From Minisyncoccota bacterium (GTDB taxonomy: Bacteria > Patescibacteriota > Minisyncoccia > Moranbacterales > GCA-2747515): a stretch of 13,886 nucleotides of DNA. The DNA lies in assembly GCA_938034715.1 (NCBI GenBank), contig CALHMM010000062.1:1-13886 (forward strand), read 5' to 3'. The notes beneath the pieces were generated by a model. The model worked only from the letters and a program-made list of their open reading frames with translations, ran no database searches and was not told the DNA's origin. A program made the translations under genes and the position numbers. Below are positions 7,413 to 13,029 of this stretch, piece by piece (within the stretch, counting starts at the first letter, position 1; every line of letters begins with the position of its first letter).

Positions 7413-7485
7413 GGGCGCATAGCTCAGTTGGTAGAGCAACAGCCTTTTAAGCTGATGGTCGGGGGTTCAAATCCCTCTGCGCCCA
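7413..7485 (+). tRNA. tRNA-Lys, anticodon TTT
   Basis: A 73-nt cloverleaf: acceptor GGGCGCA/TGCGCCC; D arm GCTC-AGTTGGTA-GAGC; anticodon stem ACAGC/GCTGA around loop CTTTTAA, with TTT at the anticodon positions and adenines at 37-38; T arm GGGGG/CCCTC around TTCAAAT; discriminator A73. The next bases are CAAT, so CCA is not encoded and must be added by nucleotidyltransferase. The outermost anticodon-stem pair (27-43) is an A-A mismatch. A strong promoter lies upstream and a long intrinsic terminator begins 8 nt after the gene. Confidence 0.97.
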
Positions 7486-7492
7486 CAATACT

Positions 7493-7521
7493 AAAAACAC
7501 ATCATATTGATGTGTTTTTTT
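7493..7521 (+). terminator. Intrinsic terminator of tRNA-Lys
   Basis: AAAAACACATCA (7493-7504) and TGATGTGTTTTT (7508-7519) form a perfect 12-bp stem with a TAT loop, and the T-run extends to 7521. It is the clearest terminator in the window. The A/T symmetry means it could also work from the minus strand. Confidence 0.9.
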
Positions 7522-7527
7522 GCACTA

Positions 7528-7647
7528 TGAGCAGTGGGATTTGAACAAAGGAAAGGGGTTGGGAAAGCAATAGTTTTCCCTTGAAGGAGGCTTGTGGAAC
7601 CGTGGGTTCTGCAGGAGCGAAGCGACGTGAAAATCCCTCTGCGCTCA
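7528..7647 (+). ncRNA. Palindromic non-coding element with ends copied from the tRNA 3' end
   Basis: This 120-nt stretch has no plausible gene but strong structure. Its right end AAATCCCTCTGCGCTCA (7631-7647) copies the tRNA-Lys 3' part with one C-to-T change. Its left end TGAGCAGTGGGATTTGAAC (7528-7546) is an inverted copy of the same part, including the T-loop complement TTTGAAC. The two ends pair: TGAGC/GCTCA, a 2-nt bulge, two more pairs, a T-T mismatch, then GGGATTT/AAATCCC. Inside are hairpins GGGAAAG/TTTTCCC (7561-7580) and GAACC/GGTTC (7597-7609), then the G/A-rich GCAGGAGCGAAGCGAC (7611-7626). A terminator follows 10 nt later. No dedicated promoter is apparent. It might be a structured RNA, a miniature mobile repeat or a decayed tRNA-targeted integration footprint; the sequence alone cannot choose. 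Confidence 0.6.
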
Positions 7648-7657
7648 CAAGTAATAG

Positions 7658-7684
7658 AAATCAGGATTGATTCCTGATTTTTTT
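7658..7684 (+). terminator. Intrinsic terminator after the palindromic element
   Basis: AAATCAGGA (7658-7666) and TCCTGATTT (7672-7680) form a perfect 9-bp stem with loop TTGAT, followed by T's to 7684. No protein-coding gene ends just before it, so its natural client is a transcript through the palindromic element or read-through from the tRNA. Confidence 0.85.
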
Positions 7685-7714
7685 GACTTCTTGGTTTTTG
7701 TGAAGTGTTTTTGG

Positions 7715-7723
7715 TGCTATAAT
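7715..7723 (+). promoter_or_regulatory. Extended -10 promoter of the D-aminoacylase-like gene
   Basis: TGC directly before a perfect TATAAT (7718-7723). The predicted start, near 7730, gives a leader of about 25 nt, A-rich and without Shine-Dalgarno, before the ATG at 7755. No -35 box at proper spacing is convincing. Confidence 0.62.
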
Positions 7724-7754
7724 ACCTAAAAGTTTGAAATCAAAATAAAATTTC

Positions 7755-9335
7755 ATGCACGATATTGTTATAAAAAACGGCACTATACTTGACGGGAGTG
7801 GATCGCCTATGTATTTGGGCGATATCGCAGTTAATAATGGCGTCATTACTGAAATGGGTGATTTGGGTGGGGAGACTGCTCGTAGCGAAGTGGACGCGCA
7901 GGGACTTTATGTTACGCCAGGGTTTATCGATATTTCAAATCGAAGCGACGTATATTGGCGCCTTTTTACCGATGCAAAACTTGAGAGTCTTTTGCGACAA
8001 GGTATTACTACTGTTATTGGTGGGAATTCTGGCGCGTCGCTTGCGCCCCACTATAATGAACAGATGTTTTTATCGACTCAAAAATGGACGGATGTAACAG
8101 GAACTAATGTCAATTGGGAAAGTGTCTCTGATTTTTACAGTACTTTACAGGAAAAGAAGCTCAGTCTTAATTTTGGTATGTTTGTAGGACATGGCACTTT
8201 GCGACGAGGAATTATTGGTGATGAAACACGTGAGCTTAGTTTACCTGAGTCGAGCTCGTTAGTGTCACAATTGGAAAAGGGGCTCATTGATGGAGCGCTC
8301 GGTGCATCTCTTGGTCTTGTTTATACGCATGAACGTAGCGCTTCAATAGACGAATTAGTGAAAGTGGCAGAGTGTGTAAAGAAATACAACACTCTTTTGG
8401 CTGTTCACTTGCGAGATGAAGATCAGGATTTGATCGGTGCACTTGATGAAATACTGGAAGTGGTTCGTGAAACTGGTGCGCGTGTGCATATTACACATCT
8501 CAAGGCTGTGGGGCAGGATTCTTGGCCTTTGATGCGTGAGGCAGTTGGTCGCATTGATCAAATGATTTTGGAAGGATTTGATGTTAGTTTTGATATTTAT
8601 CCCTATACAGTTACTGGCTCTGTTTTGTATACATTTTTACCTCGATGGGTGAGTGAAGGTGGAAAAACGATGCTACTTGGGAGGTTGAGAAATCAACCTA
8701 CGTATGATCAGGTACGCAAGGAGTTGCGTGGCTCTCGATTGAATTTGGATAGTGCTATCGTGTCACTTGCACCACATGCCAAGCACTTGCTCGGTCGTAC
8801 ATTGTTAGATATCGCGAAAGAGCGTAATACGGACGTGTCTACGTTAATTCTCGATCTACTTCTCGCTTCCGAAGGTCGTGTCATCATCCTCTTGGATGCG
8901 CTTAGTGAGGAAAATATTGTTCGTGGGTTGGAAAGCCCGTATAGTGTTGTCACGTCAAATAGTCCTGGCTATACAATTACGCAAGAGGTCCAAGATTTGC
9001 AGGTTCATCCACGTTCATTTGGTGCATTTCCTAGACTTTTTAATCGCTATGTGAAGGAGCGAAACACACTTTCGTGGGAGCTTGCAATTCACAAATCAAC
9101 TCATAAAGTGGCAAATCGATTGGGTATTGCTGATCGTGGTTTATTGCGAGAAGGATTTTCAGCTGATATCGTAATTTTTGATCCTCTTACAATCAAGGAT
9201 GTAGCAACAGTCGATAAGCCTATTGCGTATGCTGAGGGCGTGTTACACGTTATCATAAACGGAGAATTTGCGATATACGAAGGAGAGACTACCCAGCTAC
9301 AATCAGGTCAAGTGCTGCGCCGCACGGACAAGTAA
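7755..9335 (+). CDS. D-aminoacylase / N-acyl-D-amino-acid deacylase-like amidohydrolase with altered metal site
   Basis: The 526-residue protein follows the D-aminoacylase layout of the amidohydrolase superfamily: beta-sandwich start HDIVIKNGTILDGSG (2-16), entry to the barrel at YVTPGFID (52-59), QGITTVIGG (82-90), then AVHLRDED (216-223) and HITHLK (245-250) carrying the two barrel histidines. The C-terminal return to the sandwich has NRLGIADRGLLREGFSADIVIFDP (454-477). Characterised members hydrolyse N-acyl-D-amino acids using a tightly bound zinc held by a Cys and two His, plus a second site with an HxH pair and an Asp. Here the HxH segment reads ISNRSD (60-65), the Cys position is Ser (GGNSGAS, 89-95) and the Asp position appears as Asn (TSNSPG, 400-405). 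Family membership is firm, activity doubtful. It has its own promoter and terminator and no functional neighbours. Confidence 0.9.
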   Translation: MHDIVIKNGTILDGSGSPMYLGDIAVNNGVITEMGDLGGETARSEVDAQGLYVTPGFIDISNRSDVYWRLFTDAKLESLLRQGITTVIGGNSGASLAPHYNEQMFLSTQKWTDVTGTNVNWESVSDFYSTLQEKKLSLNFGMFVGHGTLRRGIIGDETRELSLPESSSLVSQLEKGLIDGALGASLGLVYTHERSASIDELVKVAECVKKYNTLLAVHLRDEDQDLIGALDEILEVVRETGARVHITHLKAVGQDSWPLMREAVGRIDQMILEGFDVSFDIYPYTVTGSVLYTFLPRWVSEGGKTMLLGRLRNQPTYDQVRKELRGSRLNLDSAIVSLAPHAKHLLGRTLLDIAKERNTDVSTLILDLLLASEGRVIILLDALSEENIVRGLESPYSVVTSNSPGYTITQEVQDLQVHPRSFGAFPRLFNRYVKERNTLSWELAIHKSTHKVANRLGIADRGLLREGFSADIVIFDPLTIKDVATVDKPIAYAEGVLHVIINGEFAIYEGETTQLQSGQVLRRTDK

Positions 9336-9345
9336 GAAGGCCATA

Positions 9346-9371
9346 ATTTGTAGGAATCTGCAAATATTTTT
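9346..9371 (+). terminator. Intrinsic terminator of the D-aminoacylase-like gene
   Basis: ATTTGTAG (9346-9353) pairs with CTGCAAAT (9358-9365), one T-G wobble, around a GAAT tetraloop, followed by ATTTTT. It begins 11 nt after the stop. Confidence 0.7.
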
Positions 9372-9406
9372 ATGATTGTATGTTACTAGAACCACTTTGT
9401 TTTGTG

Positions 9407-9415
9407 TGATATAGT
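9407..9415 (+). promoter_or_regulatory. Extended -10 promoter of murD
   Basis: TGA followed by TATAGT (9410-9415). The expected start near 9422 leaves a roughly 23-nt T-rich leader with no Shine-Dalgarno before the ATG at 9445. No matching -35 is visible. Confidence 0.5.
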
Positions 9416-9444
9416 TGACATTACTTACTTATTTAATTTGATTT

Positions 9445-10842
9445 ATGAAGCCATCGTGGTTTAAAGGGAAGCGTATAACAGTCTTTGGTATTGGACTCCT
9501 TGGTGGAGGAGTTGGAACTATACGGTATTTGGCTGATCAGGGTGCAGAGATTATTGCTACAGATTTGAAGACAAAAGAAAAATTGCAGGACTCTCTGGAT
9601 AAACTCAAAGATATTAAAAATATCACGTATGTTTTAGGACAACATCGACGAGAGGATTTTATTAACGTCGACATGGTAATTAAAACTCCTTCATGTCCAT
9701 GGACGAACGAGCATGTAAAACTTGCCCTCGCCAGTGAAATCCCCGTTGAGACGGATGCAAGTCTTTTTTTGCAGTTATGCAAGGCACCTGTTATCGGGGT
9801 AACAGGCACAAAGGGAAAGACGACCACAGCTAGGATGATCTATCACATCCTTAAAAAAGGTCCGCGGACGCCTGTTCTTTTTGGTGTGGAAAATATCTCC
9901 ATATTGGATCGATTGCACTATGTAAAAAAGGACTCGATTGTCGTGTTTGAGCTTTCTAGCTGGCGATTAAGCGCACTTAAATATTGTAAGATCAGCCCAC
10001 ATATATCTGTTTTTACAAATATCTTTCCTGATCATTTAAACTATTACAAGACGATGGAGAGTTATCTGGATGATAAAAAACAGATTTTTCTTCATCAGAA
10101 GGCTAAAGATTTTTTTATCTATAATTGGGAAGACGAAATGCTTCGCGGTGTGGAGGACGAAGTTCCGAGTACTGTAGTCACTGTTAGTGGGAAACGCAAG
10201 ACAGATGGACGAGGTGTTTTCATCGAGGATGGGTACATTTACTGCAATGATGGAATTGACGCTACGAAGTTTGTCGACACCAAGGATCTTTCGATACTTG
10301 GAGCACATAATGTTGCCAATTTGATGTTGTCAATTGGAGCAGCTCATGCCGCTGGTGTTTCGAAGGAAATGATTAAAGAGGCTGTTTATGATATCCCGCC
10401 AGTTGCTCATCGATTGGAGTTTGTGCGAACCTTGGACGGCGTAAAATACTACAATGACACTGCAGCAACAAACCCACAGGCGGCAGTTGCAGGGCTTAAA
10501 ACTTTTCAAACACCTGTTGTGCTGATTGCTGGTGGTTCTGATAAGAATTTGCCAGTAGGCGATTTGCCGCAGATGATTATGGAACACACGAAAGATGTCG
10601 TCTTTTTCAAAGGTGACGGTAGCGACAAGATTATATCTGCACTGAGAAAGATTTTGCCAGAAGATCAAAAAGATCGTAGTATGGAAATAGTAACTTCTAT
10701 GGATGAGGCTTTGGCCTATGCTCAGAAGGTAAGTGTCTCAGGAGATACAGTTTTGCTTTCTCCTGGAGCTGCGAGCTTTGGTGTGTTTACTAATGAGTTT
10801 GATCGTGGCAACCAATTTCGTTCAAAGGTGAAGGATCTATAA
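9445..10842 (+). CDS. murD: UDP-N-acetylmuramoyl-L-alanine--D-glutamate ligase
   Basis: MurD adds D-glutamate to UDP-MurNAc-L-Ala with ATP in the cytoplasm, the second amino acid step of peptidoglycan precursor synthesis. The 465 residues span all three Mur-ligase domains: the N-terminal nucleotide-sugar fold starting KRITVFGIGLLGGGVGTIRY (9-28); the ATPase domain with P-loop GVTGTKGKTTT (118-128), VFELSSWRL (167-175), TNIFPDHLNYY (191-201) and a lysine at 211-212 where the carbamylated Lys is expected; and the C-terminal domain with HRLEFVRTLDGVKYYNDT (322-339), ATNPQAA and LLSPGAASFGVFTNEFDRG (437-455). The DT-ATNP spelling favours MurD over MurC, MurE and MurF. No other mur genes adjoin it, so the usual division/cell-wall cluster is broken up here. 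The region after the stop (10843-10951) shows no clear terminator. Confidence 0.95.
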   Translation: MKPSWFKGKRITVFGIGLLGGGVGTIRYLADQGAEIIATDLKTKEKLQDSLDKLKDIKNITYVLGQHRREDFINVDMVIKTPSCPWTNEHVKLALASEIPVETDASLFLQLCKAPVIGVTGTKGKTTTARMIYHILKKGPRTPVLFGVENISILDRLHYVKKDSIVVFELSSWRLSALKYCKISPHISVFTNIFPDHLNYYKTMESYLDDKKQIFLHQKAKDFFIYNWEDEMLRGVEDEVPSTVVTVSGKRKTDGRGVFIEDGYIYCNDGIDATKFVDTKDLSILGAHNVANLMLSIGAAHAAGVSKEMIKEAVYDIPPVAHRLEFVRTLDGVKYYNDTAATNPQAAVAGLKTFQTPVVLIAGGSDKNLPVGDLPQMIMEHTKDVVFFKGDGSDKIISALRKILPEDQKDRSMEIVTSMDEALAYAQKVSVSGDTVLLSPGAASFGVFTNEFDRGNQFRSKVKDL

Positions 10843-10945
10843 ATGCTTATCTGTAATTTGTCAGAGAAAATTTCTGTATGATATGACGTCTTTTTATTGT
10901 TATACCTAGCAAGTGGAAAATATTATTTCTATTGTTTAATCTTTC

Positions 10946-10951
10946 TATAAA
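10946..10951 (+). promoter_or_regulatory. Possible -10 box abutting the glyA start codons
   Basis: TATAAA (10946-10951) directly touches the first of three in-frame ATGs (10952, 10955, 10961). If used, the transcript would start near 10958 and only the ATG at 10961 could initiate, as a leaderless start. A competing, weaker pair is TTGTCA (10858-10863) with TATGAC (10882-10887) at 18-nt spacing, which would give a 58-nt leader. Confidence 0.35.
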
Positions 10952-12196
10952 ATGATGAATATGAAAAACTTAAAGAACCAAGATGCAGCGGTAGCGGCAG
11001 CAATTACTGGTGAAATAAAGAGACAAAAGGAAGGACTTGAACTCATTGCTTCAGAAAATTATGTTAGTGATGCAGTATTGGAGGCTTTGGGAAGTGTGAT
11101 GACAAACAAGTATTCTGAGGGATATCCTGGGAAAAGATACTATGGCGGGCAGGAGTTTACTGACAAGGTGGAAACACTTGCCATTGACCGCGTAAAAAAG
11201 ATTTTTGGAGCAGAACATGCGAATGTGCAGCCACTTTCTGGAGCTAGCGCGAATATGATTGCTTACAGCGCATTACTGTCACCAGGGGATACTGTACTAG
11301 GTATGGATCTGGGTCATGGCGGTCATTTGACACATGGACATCCTGTAACGTTTAGTGCTTCTATTTACAATTTTGTTCGATACAAAACTGCAGCCAATGG
11401 CTCCATTGACTACGATGAACTGGAGGCGATGGCAAAGAAGCATAAGCCAAATATGATCTTGGCTGGGTTTAGTGCGTATTCGCGCAATCTTGACTATAAG
11501 AAATTCCGTAAAATTGCTGATAGCTGTGGAGCGTTGTTAATGATGGACATGGCGCATATTTCAGGACTTGTAGCAGGGAAAGCTTCAACTAATCCAGTGC
11601 CGTACTGTGATGTAGTTACTAGCACTACACATAAAAGTTTGCGTGGTCCACGATCTGGTATGATTTTGTGCAAGAAAAAACATGCCAAAGCAATTGATAA
11701 GGCACTTTTCCCAGGATTTCAAGGAGGTCCACATATGAATAACATCGCGGCCCTGGCAGTTGCTTTGGGAGAGGCGCAGAAGCCAACATTTAAAACATAC
11801 GCCAAGAGAGTAGTCTCAAATGCAAAGGTGCTAGAGACAGAGTTGAAGAAGTACGGATTTCATATCTGCTTTGGAAAGACAGAGAATCATCTTCTATTGG
11901 TCGATACTGTTAAGAGTAAAAATTTAACTGGGTCACAAGTAGAGACGGTTCTTGATACAGTTGGTATGACGCTGAATAAAAATATGGTTCCAGATGATAC
12001 ACGCAGTGCTATGGATCCCAGCGGGATCCGCCTCGGCACACCTGCTGCGACAACTAGAGGTATGGGTGCAAGAGAGATGAAGATGATCGCACGATGGATT
12101 AACGAAGCCTGTGATAATATCGAAGATAAAAAAGAAATTGCCCGTATAGGTAAAGAAGTGCGGAAGATGTGTAAGAGTTTTCCTCTTTATAAATAA
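10952..12196 (+). CDS. glyA: Serine hydroxymethyltransferase
   Basis: A cytosolic PLP enzyme interconverting serine and glycine with transfer of a one-carbon unit to tetrahydrofolate. All hallmarks are present (numbering from 10952): LIASENYVS (31-39), NKYSEGYPGKRYYGG (52-66), NVQPLSGASANM (91-102), LGHGGHLTHG (120-129), the PLP-aspartate block MMDMAHISGLVAG (197-209), the Schiff-base lysine in TSTTHKSLRGPRSG (223-236; K228), and SGIRLGTPAATTRGM (357-371) with the carboxylate-binding Arg. The length is normal. Three in-frame ATGs occur at codons 1, 2 and 4; I keep the first, but the one at 10961 is a realistic alternative giving 411 residues. No Shine-Dalgarno precedes any of them. No obvious terminator follows. 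Confidence 0.97.
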   Translation: MMNMKNLKNQDAAVAAAITGEIKRQKEGLELIASENYVSDAVLEALGSVMTNKYSEGYPGKRYYGGQEFTDKVETLAIDRVKKIFGAEHANVQPLSGASANMIAYSALLSPGDTVLGMDLGHGGHLTHGHPVTFSASIYNFVRYKTAANGSIDYDELEAMAKKHKPNMILAGFSAYSRNLDYKKFRKIADSCGALLMMDMAHISGLVAGKASTNPVPYCDVVTSTTHKSLRGPRSGMILCKKKHAKAIDKALFPGFQGGPHMNNIAALAVALGEAQKPTFKTYAKRVVSNAKVLETELKKYGFHICFGKTENHLLLVDTVKSKNLTGSQVETVLDTVGMTLNKNMVPDDTRSAMDPSGIRLGTPAATTRGMGAREMKMIARWINEACDNIEDKKEIARIGKEVRKMCKSFPLYK

Positions 12197-12231
12197 CAAA
12201 TTTTGGATGGCTCATATAGTAAGCTGTTATA

Positions 12232-12261
12232 CTGACAGTTATTATCAAACTAACTTATAAT
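12232..12261 (+). promoter_or_regulatory. rmlA promoter
   Basis: CTGACA (12232-12237), an 18-nt spacer and a perfect TATAAT (12256-12261). Transcription would start near 12268, only about 4 nt before the ATG at 12272, so the message is leaderless or nearly so. A second extended -10, TGT plus TATACT (12225-12233), overlaps the -35 and may be a tandem promoter. Confidence 0.65.
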
Positions 12262-12271
12262 ATATTTCTTT

Positions 12272-12997
12272 ATGAAAGGTATAATCCTCTCTGGTGGTTC
12301 TGGGACGCGTCTACGGCCGCTGACAAAGATGACGTCTAAACAGCTTTTGCCTGTATATAATCGTCCAATGATTTACTATCCTCTGAATACTCTGCTCAAG
12401 GCAGGTATTAAAGATATATTGATCATCATCGCACCTGACCATGCTGGGAATTATCTAAATCTCCTAGGTTCAGGGAAGGAATTTGGAGCGCGGTTTACTT
12501 ATGAGATCCAAGATGAGCCAAAAGGGTTGGCTGAAGCATTTATCATCGGTGAATCATTTATTGATGAGGATGATGTTACAATGATACTTGGGGATAATAT
12601 TTTTGCTGATGATTTCACCCAAGAGATCAAGAGCTTTGAAAAAGGTGGGCGGATTTTTGCGATGGAGGTGCCTGACCCTGAGCGTTTCGGTGTGGTGGAG
12701 TTTGATGGTGATATGCAGGCTATTTCAATAGAAGAGAAACCAGATAATCCCAAAAGTAATTATGCGATCCCTGGTCTATATATTTTCGATAATCGCGTAG
12801 TTGATTTTGCAAAAAATGTTGTACCCAGTGAACGAGGTGAGATTGAAATTACAGAATTACATCAAAAATACCTCGATTTAGGTGAGTTGGATGTACGCAC
12901 TTTTGAAAATGAGTGGGTAGATGCTGGAACGTTTGAATCGTTGCATGAAGCCTCTATACTTGTAAAGAATAAGCTTGACAAAAACATGATAATATAG
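12272..12997 (+). CDS. rmlA: Glucose-1-phosphate thymidylyltransferase, short form
   Basis: This nucleotidyltransferase makes dTDP-glucose from dTTP and glucose-1-phosphate, the first step toward dTDP-rhamnose and other dTDP sugars. Visible motifs: signature loop LSGGSGTRLRPLT (6-18), TSKQLLPVYNRPMIYYP (21-37) with the catalytic-site Lys, the metal-binding LGDNIF (106-111), PERFGVVEFD (136-145), EEKP (154-157), YAIPGLYIFD (164-173), RGEIEITE (188-195) and WVDAGTFESL (215-224). At 241 residues it lacks the C-terminal helical extension of the roughly 290-residue enterobacterial RmlA, so its allosteric site and quaternary structure may differ; archaeal and many bacterial homologues share this short form. 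rmlB, rmlC and rmlD are not in the window. galU starts 32 nt downstream. A relative using another NTP cannot be excluded. Confidence 0.9.
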   Translation: MKGIILSGGSGTRLRPLTKMTSKQLLPVYNRPMIYYPLNTLLKAGIKDILIIIAPDHAGNYLNLLGSGKEFGARFTYEIQDEPKGLAEAFIIGESFIDEDDVTMILGDNIFADDFTQEIKSFEKGGRIFAMEVPDPERFGVVEFDGDMQAISIEEKPDNPKSNYAIPGLYIFDNRVVDFAKNVVPSERGEIEITELHQKYLDLGELDVRTFENEWVDAGTFESLHEASILVKNKLDKNMII

Positions 12998-13003
12998 TAT
13001 ATT
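12975..13003 (+). promoter_or_regulatory. Internal promoter for galU, embedded in the end of rmlA
   Basis: A perfect TTGACA (12975-12980) inside the last rmlA codons is followed, after exactly 17 nt, by TATATT (12998-13003). The expected start, near 13010, gives a leader of about 20 nt. The -10 box is the left half of an inverted repeat. Confidence 0.55.
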
Positions 13004-13022
13004 TAACTAGTTATTAAATATA
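12998..13022 (+). repeat. Perfect 9-bp inverted repeat over the galU promoter start
   Basis: TATATTTAA (12998-13006), spacer CTAGTTA, and its exact inverse TTAAATATA (13014-13022). It covers the predicted -10 box and transcript start and ends 7 nt before the galU ATG. It could be an operator for a dimeric regulator or a 5' hairpin. The all-A/T arms weaken the argument because such repeats arise readily in AT-rich gaps. Confidence 0.6.
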
Positions 13023-13029
13023 AATTTTT

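Noticed and set aside
7413..7650. att sites of an integrated element, using the tRNA 3' end and its copy at 7631-7647
   Set aside because: The two copies are only about 150 nt apart with no integrase or cargo between, and a second, inverted copy is present. A full integrated element is excluded; only a remnant or a palindromic repeat remains possible.
7594..7677. Small open frame starting GTG, preceded by AAGGAGG (7584-7590), inside the palindromic element
   Set aside because: The only Shine-Dalgarno-like string near a start is 3 nt from this GTG and 11 nt from the next one in another frame, both poor. The frame runs through the tRNA-derived arm and into the terminator stem. Structure explains the sequence better.
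7661..7846. Minus-strand open frame of 61 codons across the terminator and the start of the D-aminoacylase-like gene
   Set aside because: It overlaps a terminator, a promoter and a well-supported gene, and its product resembles nothing recognisable.
8355..8561. Various antisense open frames inside the large genes, such as this one
   Set aside because: They lie fully within well-supported genes on the other strand and show no recognisable protein features.
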